NCBI GenBank assembly: GCA_014621425.1
Contig: JAANBB010000282.1
Location: forward strand, 1-53,644
Direction of reading: 5' to 3'
Source of the DNA: Cylindrodendrum hubeiense
Lineage: Eukaryota; Ascomycota; Sordariomycetes; Hypocreales; Nectriaceae
Length of the DNA stretch: 53,644 nucleotides
The notes under the pieces were generated by a model. The model worked only from the letters and a program-made list of their open reading frames with translations. It made no database searches and had not been told where the DNA came from. The first letter of the stretch is position 1. The number at the start of each line of letters is the position of its first letter. Below, piece by piece: positions 21,239-33,552 of this stretch. Both the position numbers and the translations under genes were made by a program.

Positions 21239-21785
21239 GCGTTGCATTGCGCACTCTATCTTTTTGCTGGTAACAGCTCCCAACTCATAGGCTATTCAGG
21301 CGAATGAATGGGCCTTACCGGGGTCATCGACTAGGCTATATATGATGTTGTCAGTGCGCCGACAGGAAGGTACCGGAAGACAACGAGCAGGCAGATCGGC
21401 AAGTTCAAGAGGCGCTAGGTATATGAATGAGCCTCGATCTTACTGTTTGGTGTTCTAGCTTTTGCTCACAACTCACCCTGTTAGTTTATTATAACCAGAT
21501 GAACCTGGATGCGCACTGGACAAAATCAACCATACCAAACAACACAAAGAAGGCATACGGTAGTGGTCTACAGAGACGAGACTTGCAATTTCCGAGTCTT
21601 AAGATCACAACCACACAACAGCCAAGCAAGCAATTGGCAATCCGAATGCTAGATGTGTGAAACAGGGATTTGTATTTGAAGCAGAAAATGGTAGTTGCTG
21701 CAAGGAACAAGTATCAAACATCCTTAACCAGATATTCATACATTCCATTCCTATCCCAACATGGAAGCCGGTCTAGTACTATCAC
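21239..21785. other. Intergenic region 3' of the tRNA
   Basis: About 550 bp; no supported gene. It contains the 3' side of the minus-strand FAD monooxygenase. Confidence 0.4.
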
Positions 21786-23216
21786 CTAAACCACTCTTCT
21801 CTTCAAGTCTTCCTTCGCGTCCTGGATGGCTTGGATAAGATCCAGATTGGAAATAATCCCCATTCTCTCCTCGATCTCGTTCTCAATCTTCTTGAAGTCT
21901 TTTCCTACGCCGGCTGCTCGCCACTCGTAGCAATCCCCGATTCGTCTGCTACTCTGCACCAGCCACTGGGACCGCTCTCTGCGAGACTTGTCATATGCAG
22001 CAAATGCAGCCTCAAGGTCCTTGTGGCTTTGCACGCACTGGTCAGCAAGTAGTTCTGACATGACAGCACTATCTTCAATGCAGAAGCCAGCACCAGCACC
22101 ATGATGCGGTGATGTGGCATGTGCAGCGTCTCCTGCTATGCTCAATCGTCCCTTATAAAAGGTCGGGACAGGATGGTCGCCAAGATCGAAAATAGCCCAC
22201 TACATTGGTGTTAGTCATATCATACCCAAACAATGTATATAAATGTCAAGGCAGAGTGATTGTTGACATACCACGCTGAGCTCTTCCTCAGTCAGCTTCA
22301 AAAGCCCCAGCACAAGACTATTGTAGCCTGCAAAGTCACGGAGTGCTTCTTGTCGATGAGCAGATTTTGTCAATCTATCGCCGCCGTCCCATTCATCTGG
22401 TGTCGTGCGAAAGGCAACGATGTTCAACTTTTCGCCATGGTTGACGGGAAATGTCAAGACGTGACCATCAGGGCCCATCTAGCCGATGTCAGCATCATAA
22501 TATGTGTAGAAGTAGGGTAATTCAGGTGTACTGACGTGCATGCATGCGTTTTGTGCTCTCTCTTCCCCGATAGCCTCGATCGCCTTATCCATTGGAACCA
22601 GGCCGCGATAGGCATATTTGTGGGAATATGTAGGTCGCGCAGATGGATGAGAAGCCCCTACAATGATCTGACGGACCGTCGACCTGATTCCATCACAACC
22701 GACCACGGCGTCGGCAGATGCGCTTGTTCCATCGGTAAACTTCATCACCTTCTTTCCTTGAGAATCTTCGCTGATATTTTCAATCTGTTTGCCAAACTGA
22801 ACTTTGTTTGCGGGTAGGAGCTTGGTGAGCTCGTCTAGGAAATGCGCTCTGTGGACGCCGTTTTGCCCTAACGACGTATTGATAGAGAAAGACGCATCCT
22901 CATTCTCTACGGTGCCGTCAAGAAAGTCAAACCAGACCTTCCTCTTAGAAGCCCATCCGTTCCGCGTACAAACTTTCTCAAAAGCTTCGTGGATCCCCTG
23001 ATGGCAGACTTCCATGGCTTGTACCGCATTGGGACTGAATGAGACACCGGCCCCGATCTCATGAAAATTCGATGCTCGCTCGTAGAGCGTACAGGGAACG
23101 TTGCGTTGATGCAGCCCGATTGCCAGACTCAACCCGGCAATTCCACCACCAATGATGGCGATCTCAAAGTTCTTCGGTGGTGCTGCTGCGCAGCCATTTG
23201 ACGAGCCGTTTGCCAT
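21786..23216 (-). CDS. FAD-dependent aromatic monooxygenase (salicylate-hydroxylase type)
   Basis: Three exons (23216-22536, 22478-22272, 22199-21786) join in frame to 433 aa, the normal length for this family. The dinucleotide-binding GGGIAG motif is at residues 23-28, the conserved VVGCDGIRSTVR (DG motif) is mid-protein, and LSIAGDAAHATSPHHGAGAG (GD motif) lies in exon 3. These three define group A flavoprotein hydroxylases, which use NAD(P)H and O2 to hydroxylate aromatic rings; salicylate 1-hydroxylase gives catechol. The actual substrate cannot be read from sequence. There is no signal peptide, so it is probably cytosolic. The gene is divergent from the TauD dioxygenase, with 1.8 kb between starts. 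Confidence 0.92.
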
Positions 23217-25015
23217 GTTGATTTGTGTTGATGAAAATGGGCGCAATGCACGTAATAGAGAATTGTTAATGAGCCACCAAAGCGAGACGTCTGGACTACT
23301 TTATATTCTGTCTTAATGGGTTGTGCGGAGTCCGTCTTCCATTCCTTCAGTGTCTCTCCTAGCTGGGGAAGTGACCCGGATCGCAAGGAAGCTTGATTCC
23401 GCACTTCGGGCCAATCCCAAGCCTTCAATAACCGTCATCGGCGTACGCCTTCGGATACCGGGTTTGGTAAAGCCTGTTCCCGACTCGGAGGCGCCGGTCG
23501 CACCCCATAACCGACATCTTTTTGACCCCGCCATGACATTTTCGCCGACTAACTACTTTCAACTTCCAATTCGTCGGTGCGGATCATCGGCAAGCGATGA
23601 CCACGCGATGACGTCGGCCCGGGCTAGCCGGATATGACCTGGAGCTCACCTACAAGTGCATGCTCGAGAATATTAATCACGTGGCTTGATGTTAAGCTTG
23701 ACTACTCTCCTTGGATAGTCCTATTTCTTCGAAGATTGTGTAGTCTAGCTTTGCTACCAATGGGCCAAAGTCACAGTCCACTCTGTTTTAGCTAGTAGTT
23801 GCGATGATTGATTATCAGGGACCCTCCAGTTCTGTGGGATCAATTGAAAGTGGCGCTTGGGGATGTTGATGTGTCATTTCCCGCATCTCCTTGCCTCAAT
23901 AAGTAGAAAAATTCCCGAAGTCGATAATGAGCAAAAAGAACATGTCAGGAACATTCTCCATAGACACCTCGGCCCCGGCATTCGTTCCGGCATTTAGTCA
24001 ACCCCACATCTAATCCCCGCATTCTATGCAATCGCCAGCCATACCTAGGACACTGTAAATTCGTTTAATGATTACCTGTATATGTGGTCATGGCACTATT
24101 TACCTACGTAGATTGATATTAGAATAGTAAAGAAAGTAATCAGCCAGTTTGTCTTTTTGACCAGAAGGAGGTTGATCGATGCATATAGATAATGCCAGAT
24201 CTATCAGCGTTTCTTGTTCACAGTTTTCAGTGCTTCGTTCAGCATGACATTCAATTGGAGATTCACAATTGCGCATTTCCACGTAGGCAATTTCATTCCC
24301 CCCACAACAGATCACGCAATGCATTTCCAAATTTTAAATATGAGGAACAATACGCTTGAATCCGAGTCTCCCGATGTTAAAGGCAGAGTGGGAACAATGC
24401 GACTGTGCTTGACCGTCCAACATAAGTTCGAGCATCATTGCTACAGATCACGCGAATTGATTTTGTTAGTAACGGCTAAACCTATCCTCATCAACTTGGC
24501 GCATATTACCCATGTTCTAATATAGGGGGTTTGAGCCTTCCCACAACAACAGACAATTATTGTAAGGGAGCAACGTCCTTTACTGTAAACGAAAAGAGGT
24601 TAAGATACGGCTTTGTCCGAAGTGTTAAAAGATTTAATGTAAAGTGATATGGAGGGAGAAGTTGAAGTGATGTCATTTATGGTGTGTTGCACGCCATCCA
24701 TTCCCCACAGTAACGACCAGTTAAAGGTACAAATGGAAAGTGATTTGAATGGCGACATAGTGGAAGGCCAATGATGAAGATAGGTGTTAATCTGAAATCT
24801 AGTGATAAGCATTTCCTGATTCGTAATGCCTCCACAGGAAGGCACCATGCAGTTCAGGCGCCCCCCATACTGCGATCTCGCGACGCGCAATTTATAGGCC
24901 TCAATGCCTGGAAGTAAAGAACCACAGGATTCCCCAAGTTATTTAAACTTTCTCTGATATAATTTTCAAGTTCCATTGGAATTTCGCCCAGAATTGAATA
25001 TTGGCAGAGATCAAA
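23217..25015. other. 1.8-kb divergent promoter region
   Basis: No supported gene between the divergent monooxygenase and dioxygenase starts. Only short frames without motifs are present. The immediate upstream segments should hold both promoters. Confidence 0.45.
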
Positions 25016-26308
25016 ATGGCAAGTCTTGAAGCTCACAAACACATTTCCCCCGACTCGGGGCGACCAACCACCATCCATCCCAATTTCAATCCAAAAATCA
25101 AGGCCTGGAGCCCCCCAGACCCTATCCGTGGAGAAATTGAACCACCGAAGGATCGAGCTTTCTTCGCGGACCCAGAAAAGAAGGCTCTCCTGTCCGTGGC
25201 AAAGAAGACTGATTTGACCGAGTCGATTGGTAGCGTCTTGGAAGGCGTGCAACTTTCCGAGCTCTCACCTACTCAGTTGGATGAGCTCGCACTACTAGTG
25301 AACGAGCGTGGTGTCGTCTTTTTCCGGGACCAAGACCTTGACACAGAAAAGCAAGTCAAACTTTTTGAGCACTATGGCATACTCGATAAACACCCGGCAC
25401 AGAAGGATTTGCGACACTTTGTCATTAGCGGCAGTACTGTAGATCACAGAGAACTCGCAAGCTATACGCCATGGCCAAATGGTGATTTTCATGCCGATAC
25501 ATCATTTGAGATAAACCCACCATCTTATTCCCTTCTACGGATGGAAGAACACCCTGAGGTTGGCGGTGATACGGCATGGGTCTCAGGCTACGGACTCTAC
25601 GATACATTGAGCGATCCCATGAAGAAGTTTGTTGATGGCCTTCATGCAGTACATACATCGAGGGTTTGTAATTTCCACAAAGGTGAACCGGAACCGTCAT
25701 TGAGGCTAATTGTCCGCTATATAGTTACAATACGACACAATCATTGATCTGTGGGGGAAAGGCCCAAATCGACCCCCAATTGACACCCACCATCCAGCTA
25801 TTAGAACGCATCCAGTTACTGGGTTGAAGGCGATCAATATTAACCCAGGGTTTGTAACGGGCTTTGCTGAACTTAAAAAGGTCGAATCAGGTAAGTTAAA
25901 TGGGTCATGGTATTGATTTCAAGTTACTCATTCGTTGCAAAGACAAATTGTTGGATTTCTTTGCATACCACATCCATTCAGCAGACGATCACTACGTGAG
26001 GTGGAAATGGACTGTCGGTGCTGTTGCCATGTGGGATAATCGGTATGACCTCTCCATGACGTTTGTGAAGAGTATTCTAACTCTTCCATAAGATGTGTTC
26101 TCCACAGAGTGATTCCTGGGACGTACAAGGAACCTCGACGCGGTATCCGCACGACAGTGTTTGGGGAGAAACGTCAGTATATTCCCCTCCACATCAAGTG
26201 CATGATTCTAACTTCAGCTTAGCATATTTTGACTCGAACAGTGAGGGACGAGCTGAACGTGCTGCTAGGATTGAGAAACAGGCAGCCAGTGGAGAAAAAA
26301 GCCACTGA
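25016..26308 (+). CDS. TauD/TfdA-type 2-oxoglutarate-dependent dioxygenase
   Basis: Five exons (25016-25663, 25725-25890, 25943-26042, 26093-26172, 26223-26308) join in frame to 359 aa. GVVFFRDQDL (about residue 99) and the iron ligands H159 and D161 in NGDFHADTSFE are visible, with the third ligand H309 in LHRVIPGTYK and the 2-oxoglutarate-binding Arg in PRRG shortly after. WKWTVGAVAMWDNR precedes the last ligand, as in fungal sulfonate/taurine dioxygenase-like proteins. Members release sulfite from alkylsulfonates or hydroxylate related substrates; the substrate is not determined. The last exon uses the second AG at its acceptor, since the first would create an immediate stop. It converges on the HET-domain gene, 204 bp apart. 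Confidence 0.92.
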
Positions 26309-26511
26309 GGCCTGTGTGACCTGCAGTTCACTTCAATAGCATGATAACTATGTGAGATGAAATCAACTTTGAGAGGTCGTTTTTTGCCATGCTAGACAAT
26401 GGCATCAGTGAAATAATGAGTCCGTAAATATTGATATGATTTAACATTTGATTAGTGAGATAAATCCAGTGGAAATCTCAATAGACTCTTGATTAATCCG
26501 TCACCTGTCAT

Positions 26512-28551
26512 CTACACGCATAACCTTCGTGTCTCAACTCTCATCTTTGCCTTCAGTTCTTCAAGCGCCACCCTTCCAAATGAACTAGATTTGCCAATGA
26601 CCTGATAGTCCTTCCCACCAATATTGTTCGTCTTATTTGGAGCAATAAACCAAACTCGTTTCAGGAAACTATGCTCGGCGCGCAGAAGAAGGGCCGGGAT
26701 GACAACTGAGCAGTTATCAACATCCGGGCAAAGGAAGAGCAACAGGCCACTGGAATTATCGCCAGTTTCAACCCAGGCTGGCTTCCAAATTGTTCCAGGC
26801 TCCTGCACCATCCAAGCTCCCGTGAGACCATCAATTAGATGTAAAATAGGAACAAAGTCATCCCACTGGGATGGCACAAAAGCCTCTATATCCTGGGCGT
26901 CAGTGGCCATCAGGACTCCGAGCGCACTGGTAATATCCGGATCCATGTTCTCTGGGTCCTTCAACAGCCAGCTTGCCTCGAGCCATTCTATCCCAAATTC
27001 GTGGACGCACGCCAATAGCTCAGAGTAGAACTCCATTCGTGCCGACGACTCCAGTGGCGTACGCATAATGTCATCCGGAAATTCGGAACCTTTATCTGGA
27101 AACTCATCCACGAGTTCCACACATTTCTTGACTACAGTTTCAGCCCAGACCAGGTGCGGATGCTTCGCTCTGTGGACAATTTTTGTTGTGCCAAGCATGA
27201 CCATATCGAGCTCCATGGCATCATCATGAAACGTCGGAGTTGTTTCCAGACACAAATGCTTTGACCAATTCACGTAGGGCTCAATAATGTCATTTGCTCG
27301 CGGCCAGCGCATCCAGGCAGCTTGCTGAAGACTTTTACCGCAAGTAGACAGGCAGGTTGGATCTTTGGCCGATAGTGCGAGATGGTAGATCGCGTATAGG
27401 CACTGCTCTTGTGTCATAGCAGACTCCTTCAGATACAGGCCGCATTGAAGCACATTCAGCACGATACTGAGCTTGTCCGATACTACACTTGCATCAAAGC
27501 CAAACACTTGGCTGAAAGTACGCATGTAGCTCGGTGTTACAAACTTGTTCTCATCGATAGGCATTTTTCTAGGGTTCAGCCTTCGCATTGTGTATGTGTA
27601 GAATCGAGCTAGTGATCGCCCGTGGGCGGTTTCAAAGGCGGCAAATTCCGGGATGGGAAAGAGGCTAGAGAAGGACTTTGCTAAGATGCCAAGATCAAGT
27701 AGAAACTCTGAGCTCATCTTGATTATCACTGACTGAGCCTGGTCATTGGGCTCAGCTGGGATAAAGAAGACTTGGTTAGTGCTCATGAGTAATTCGTGTC
27801 CACACCACGCGCGAGTGAACCACCTTGCCGAAAAGATTTTCCAGGTCAACTCAGTAAGGGTACGGCTCGTGCTGTGATCATCACGGTATTGCCAGCCAAC
27901 GCCACGATTTATGATTTCCAGTACTGATTGCAACGCCAGTAGTTCAGTCTTGTTGATCGTGATATCCTCAATGACAACGGCCACCAGCCTCGCACGTTGA
28001 TATATCACATCCATGGAGCCGATAGCCACGGCTTTTTCATCCGCATCAGTTTGGTTGATGCAAAGTTGGTCAATCCAGACTCCTTCGTGATCGGATCGTC
28101 TTTCATTGAGAATAATCTCGAAGATCTCCTGCGAGATTGGGATCTTGATTTTCGTTGCGGACCCGCTAGCTCGTTTTCTTGCTGTTGACCAGGTGGGGTT
28201 GTGCCAGCAGTAGCTCAAGGCGATGTAAGAATCAGCGAGGTCTAGACTCTGATGCTGCTGTCGCGTATCAATTCGTTTAACCAAGCGAAATGGCGCGTCG
28301 GAAACAGCGGTGTCCTTCAGTCCAAAGAGGCCCGCCACTTGAGCATTGTGAATTCCTTTGAGAAGAGCCTCGCCTCTTTGATGGACAGGAAGACCGAGAG
28401 AAGGAGCATTGGCGAGGATCTTGTCTTTAACGACTGGCGGTACTGTTATCACGGTGACTTCGCCATTGCATGCCTGCCCCATGACAAGTTCCGTTTTGCA
28501 CCAGCATTCAGATCCGTAGATCCATTCGCCAGTGGGTGCGTCCCAGGGCAT
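26512..28551 (-). CDS. HET-domain (heterokaryon incompatibility) protein
   Basis: Single exon of 679 aa starting at the ATG at 28551. The three HET (PF06985) motifs are present in order: YIALSYCW at residues 109-116, WIDQLCINQ at 159-167 with a downstream DVIYQRA block, and WFTRAWCGHE at 244-253. An N-terminal segment with CWCK (Cys 16 and 18) precedes the domain and a ~400-aa tail of unknown fold follows. HET domains mediate cell death after non-self recognition between hyphae; many genomic members have no tested role. The frame is fully intact, in contrast to the dead NLR at the left end. Confidence 0.92.
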   Translation of the reverse strand: MPWDAPTGEWIYGSECWCKTELVMGQACNGEVTVITVPPVVKDKILANAPSLGLPVHQRGEALLKGIHNAQVAGLFGLKDTAVSDAPFRLVKRIDTRQQHQSLDLADSYIALSYCWHNPTWSTARKRASGSATKIKIPISQEIFEIILNERRSDHEGVWIDQLCINQTDADEKAVAIGSMDVIYQRARLVAVVIEDITINKTELLALQSVLEIINRGVGWQYRDDHSTSRTLTELTWKIFSARWFTRAWCGHELLMSTNQVFFIPAEPNDQAQSVIIKMSSEFLLDLGILAKSFSSLFPIPEFAAFETAHGRSLARFYTYTMRRLNPRKMPIDENKFVTPSYMRTFSQVFGFDASVVSDKLSIVLNVLQCGLYLKESAMTQEQCLYAIYHLALSAKDPTCLSTCGKSLQQAAWMRWPRANDIIEPYVNWSKHLCLETTPTFHDDAMELDMVMLGTTKIVHRAKHPHLVWAETVVKKCVELVDEFPDKGSEFPDDIMRTPLESSARMEFYSELLACVHEFGIEWLEASWLLKDPENMDPDITSALGVLMATDAQDIEAFVPSQWDDFVPILHLIDGLTGAWMVQEPGTIWKPAWVETGDNSSGLLLFLCPDVDNCSVVIPALLLRAEHSFLKRVWFIAPNKTNNIGGKDYQVIGKSSSFGRVALEELKAKMRVETRRLCV

Positions 28552-30077
28552 GTTTAGACATCAGTTGATCAAGTCGAGATCTAGGGCTTTGGTTTTTGTC
28601 ACCACCCTGATGCCTATCGTAAAGCAAGACAAAATCCAGCACTGAGGGATTATTCACGAACTGAAAATAGCAGCCTCATTAGGCAGCAACGCAGGTACCT
28701 ACTTTTAGATGTGGGGGCCGAGGAAAGCTCTGAGATATCCGCACTATTGGGGTCCGAGAACATCGCTCTTCTCGGGGCTTGGCGATATTTGTTCGAAACT
28801 GATTTGAGTGCCGCGCAACTATTCAATGTCATCATGAGACAGCGCCGCTACCACCCACCTATTGCCAGCTTTGTCAGCACTCCGTGTTGCAAAATGGCAC
28901 CGTAATGTAACTGAGAACTGCATCTTTTTCACTTCTGTGATCCGATCAAGCCGTAATTCGATGGAGACGACTTTATACACCACTGATTCATCAAGGAACT
29001 CTATCCCAACCTCTACCACTATACCTATATCTATAACTTTCGTTATAGATGAATTGATGGCTTCCATGGTTTTAACTCTGGAAACAAGTTTTTCACTAGT
29101 TCACCATTCAGTATTATAGACGATACATCTAGTAAAGACAATCCTTCACTGTTCCCAGGCGAGAGCTTTGAAGATGGTTGGGTTTCTAATATCTGCGCCA
29201 ATGTGTGTAGCTCCGACATATATGCACCCTCTAATCGCCGCTATGCAGCTGGACGTGTTGTGTCCTCAGCTTCTAGAGTAGGAAGTGCAGGTGATCCATA
29301 CTGTCTCTTCTGGTGTAGAAACTCAATGAGAAGGTCCTGTCCACTAAGCTCGATCAGTCAAAGAGTTAGATCAGTAGCGTGAAAAGGCAAAAATGCGTCC
29401 TTGGTAAACGTGTTATTAAAGAAATGTGCTGTACTGTTTGAATCCATCGTTGGGAATCAATAGCAGACGCAAGTAGTGCTAGGGTGGATCTTGTCTCATT
29501 GCTGAGCTTTTGAAAATTTTGGTCGTTTTATGGTCATACAGACTCACACAATGGATGATTAATCCGAGAACACATAGCTCGACAGAGAGTTCCATGCCGT
29601 GATCTGAGGGCTCTTGAATGTCAGACTGTAGGTATGGTGACGACAAAGGCTCTATTCGCGGGTTGTAACAGGGTAGCCGAGGAAGAAGAACTGGCCATGG
29701 TATCAATTCACTGTTGAGGGCCGGGTAGCTAGCAGAAACATCAGGGCAATGTCGTCGAGAAAAGGATGCTAAGTCTGATGACAGGTTGCTATCCATCCAA
29801 CAGCGAGGCCATATAGGTCTCAAAGCAAGATAAAAAAGACTACGTCCTTTTATCGTACTCTGTTGCCGTTTCGGTAGCAGTGGGGAGGATTTGGAAGCAC
29901 AGAAGTAGTAGTAGAAAGTTTGAGACTGATTGTAGTTGGTATGAACAGAGTAGGTATTTGTGTTGATAATGACAAAATATGTACATGCGATCCTGTTACC
30001 GCCCCCCCCCCAAAAAAAATCAAAAAGATAAAGCAGACCGGTGCGTTAGGGAGCACTACCCATGGCCAAGACGCGAT
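28552..30077. other. 1.5-kb region with no convincing gene
   Basis: Several short frames exist on both strands. The minus-strand stretch 29244-29823 has locally coding-like composition, but no splice pattern gave a recognisable protein. A short C-run next to an A-run lies at about 30003-30019. Confidence 0.4.
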
Positions 30078-30754
30078 CTAAACTTGCTCGATCTTGCCCG
30101 TCTTTACATCATATATATAGCCCGTGATCGGCACGTTCAGGACTAGGGGACTTTTCTTCAATAGCTGAACATCATCGAGAACACTTTGTCTCAAGTCGGA
30201 GAAAGGCAGGAACGACATGTGGTCCACGTCCTCGTTGAGTTCCTTGCGGACCTTTGTTCGGAATTCCGAGTCGGAGAATTTCTGCATTCCACATCCAGTC
30301 TGCGACGGGTTTAGTTTGAGGGAGTAAGTACTTGAATTGAATTACTTACGTGGTGCAGGACAATGATTTCGCGTGTTCCAAGCATTTGTTGGGAAATCAA
30401 GATCGATCTCATCGCCTCAACGGCACGGCCGCCGGCCTATCCGCGCGCAGTTAGCAAATGAGCTCTCCCAAGGTTGCACGCAGGCGAGATTCGTAATACT
30501 TACGTTCCGGATCACGTGGGCGTCTCCGAGCTCGAGCCCCAGCGCCTTAGCGGGATCTAATCTGGAGTCCATGCATGTCACGACTAGCACCTTGCTGGGT
30601 CCTACTCAGCCCTTGATCCCGGGAGATATAAAAGGTTAAGATTCAAGAAGGCATACCGGCTCGGCGGCGAGGGCAAATCGGCCGCCGTGAAGTGCTCCGC
30701 ATACTGGTGGTTCGCCGCTTCGAGTTCGGGGGCAACGGAGACGAAGGCGGTCAT
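30078..30754 (-). CDS. Beta-class carbonic anhydrase
   Basis: Four exons (30754-30657, 30594-30504, 30436-30350, 30299-30078) join in frame to 165 aa. Zinc ligands are C40 in [11 protein letters not shown] and H92/C95 in LHHTGCGM; D42 and R44 form the catalytic dyad. [13 protein letters not shown] and the C-terminal [11 protein letters not shown] are also conserved. The enzyme interconverts CO2 and bicarbonate and is normally cytosolic in fungi. An in-frame ATG at 30808 would add 18 residues; I prefer 30754 because [15 protein letters not shown] resembles the usual start. The reading frame is complete and all catalytic residues are present. Confidence 0.92.
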
Positions 30755-31492
30755 GGCAGAGTGAGTCCAATGAATGTGATCTATCAATCGCTGCTGAAGG
30801 TTGGGCATCGCTCCCTGCGTACCGCCCGGGGTTCTTATTCTTTATCCAGCCTGGCCACCCTCAACGGAATCAAGACCTCAAACGATGTCATCTGTGGCGT
30901 TCCGCTTATCCGGGTGTGCCAGACCCTGTCAAATGAGCGCACGGCGACGTCCGATGGCAGCCATAACCCCTCACCATATCGGGATCCTCGCGGTTGACCA
31001 TTGGCCGGCACCGGGTATATGCGCAATGTGGTGCAGTGTGATCATCCCAGATCATGCCATGGAACACCTGCCACACTCAGTTGCGGGTCTAGACCAAGCG
31101 CCGGTAACAGCCACCGAGACGTGTATAATTGACAGCTGCACCGCATCGCGCGATGGACTTCGGCGACAGCCTTGTCCCGACCATCCGCGCGACTAAAGAG
31201 GGAGGTGAAAGTGTTGAGATACATATGTCCCGGACGTCCGCCGCGGGATGTCGCATCGTCACATCGTCACATTGGCGAGCGCCACCACCTATCGCGCCCT
31301 GTAATGTCCTGCCATGTCCTGTCCTGTCCAGTCGTGCCGTGGTCTGTCCTGGCGTGCCCATAGGACGGCCCGGCCGGCCAGCCTCATCATCCCGCGTTTC
31401 AAAATCAGAACCGGCTACTACCCGGCATCTCGGTGACGCGGAGACAGCAGCCCAGCCGTGCATGCGGATCTTGGCGTCCGGGGAAGTTTACA
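30755..31492. other. Intergenic region between transporter and carbonic anhydrase
   Basis: About 740 bp, GC-rich. It includes a run of repeated TGTCC/GTCCTG motifs around 31308-31350. No supported gene; the carbonic anhydrase promoter should lie in it. Confidence 0.4.
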
Positions 31493-33552
31493 TTAGTGTG
31501 CAAACCGAAAATCTAGCCGCTTGTTCCCCTCATCTGCTGTTGTATCGAGATAATGCTCTCGCTGCTGGGCCGACATGGCGCTCCATTTCTGCTCCCTAAC
31601 CTTGTTGCGCCACATATAGTACGCCTTGACCAGCATATATAGGGCGATATTGATGCACGCGATGCTGATGAGTTTCCGGTTGCCTCGTCGGTACCGGGGC
31701 TTGTCATCGGCCCGGTAGATGTTTGACGCCATGATGCCGGCGGTCTGCACGCACATGTTGTACATAGCGGCGGAAACCGTCCGTAGCCGAACAGCATTCG
31801 AGTTCCGGGAGTTCCAGCTGACCTGGATGGCGTGGGCTATCGCTGCAATTAGTGATCAGGTTTGATTGACGACTGAAACGTGGCTTACGAGAGGGGTACG
31901 CAAGCAGGAGCGTCAGCATCCCCCATGCAACCCACCGGTTGATCTGAGTAATGTCCACAGCATACAGGAATACGAGAAACGGGAGCGCCCATATCTGAGA
32001 TATCATTGCAACCAGAGATCGCTCGTCCAGCAGCTCGGAGAGGTGAGTGATACCCATGATTGTGCACATGGTCAAGCACATGGTCGGGACAGTCAGCAGG
32101 TTCGTGATGACGGTGCTAAATCCAAGGTCGCGGAGGAGGAGCGTGAGATATTGCTTCGGAGGGACGACGGGCTGCTCCCAGAAAAGTCCCAGGATATAGA
32201 GCGGCCAGAGATCGTAGTCGAGAAGACTCTGGATCAATAGCTTCGGGGTGATGGGCTGTCGGTTGTGCATGTCGCCTTTGCTTGGGTCATCTCGGATGAC
32301 CCGGTTGACCATAATCACTTCTTCCCTAGTAGATGTCAGTGCTTATCTAAAGCAAACAGCGGCACGGTTCTCAGTTACCTTTCGCTAAACCATCCCTTCT
32401 CTCCCCGAAACCAGTTCGCGGTCTGAGTTGGTGATGGCGGCATGAAGCCGAAGGCAAGCAAGCCCACGGAAAAGGTCAACCCCCCCTAGGCTCCAACATT
32501 AGCTACGAACATGAGTAAAGTGCTTTCATGTCTGTCACTTACCTCGATCAAGAACAGCCATCGCCATCCTTCCAAGCCGGCCAGGCCGCGGAGTTGCAGG
32601 AGACCCGCAGCCAGGAACCCGGCGATGATGTCGGAGAAGGACATCGCCGCCCAGAAAACGGCAAGACGAATCGACAGCTCATGGGACTTATAGAAGTAGC
32701 TGAGGTACAGGATTATCTATCCATGATAAGCTTTTACCCGTATCGTGGCGGCAAGGTTCTCAACATACGTCGGGAATGAAGCCACCCTCACAGATGGCCA
32801 ATAAGACGCGTGTGATCAAGAAGGTGGTCTTGTCTTTCAACCAAAATTGGCTGATCGACACCACACTCCAGAGGCACATTTGCATAGGAATCCATCGATC
32901 CGGGCCGACCCATTTACTCAGCACTTGCGATGGTAATTCAGCACATAGGAACGCCAACTTGAAGACCGTGTTTCCCAGATTATAGTCTGGAACATACTAT
33001 TAGTGAGCGAACACGTGCATAAAATCCAAGGGTACTACCGTCGGTATCAAGGCCTAGGTCGGATAAAAAGTTGTCTGAGAGGGCCTGGGTGAGGTTCGCT
33101 CGGTCGAGTTGCAGAGCCATAAACGTTATGCAAGCGAACACCATAATTCGAATATCAATCTTCCTGACGATTTTGTATTCCTCATTCCAGGTCCACCGAG
33201 CCGAGGGGTCAAAGCGATGAATATTCTCCCAGTCGGGCCGCGGTTCATATCTCTTAGCAAGGACGGGGTCATCGAAGACAGACTCCTGCGTTGCGATCGC
33301 GTCACCATCAAACCCTTGGGCCTTCTGCCACCAGAATAGTTTCTCATTCAGCGGTGGTTGGCCTAGAGGAGGCGTTCCAGGGATACTTCTGGTTGACGCG
33401 GACGCCGCCTTTTGCTCACCGGCCAGGAGCGGGATCTCATCCTCGTTGGTCGGTGTCCGAAACCGGCTGCCCGAGGGGTTTGTGTTTTCTCCATCGGCCT
33501 CGTTTAGGGAGTTACGGCTAACCTTTTGCCACGAAGAGAATAAATATGCCAT
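31493..33552 (-). CDS. MFS transporter, DAL5 (allantoate permease) family
   Basis: Six exons (33552-33039, 32986-32769, 32716-32543, 32485-32379, 32325-31889, 31836-31493) join in frame to 597 aa. A ~140-residue hydrophilic N-terminus precedes the first membrane helix, which carries the family hallmark [11 protein letters not shown]. Further DAL5-family marks are CEGGFIPD followed by [32 protein letters not shown] in the central loop, and [13 protein letters not shown] with [21 protein letters not shown] towards the end. The family imports organic anions such as allantoate, nicotinate, pantothenate or thiazole at the plasma membrane; the substrate here is unknown. The N-terminal tail is somewhat longer than usual. 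Confidence 0.93.

Noticed and set aside
28819..29067. 82-aa minus-strand frame starting with a true ATG
   Set aside because: No motif, no supporting neighbour frame, and overlapped by plus-strand frames of similar length.
29244..29823. Possible minus-strand spliced gene
   Set aside because: Locally coding-like frames exist, but alternative splice choices give different, unrecognisable peptides and none has a clean start. Not enough to call.
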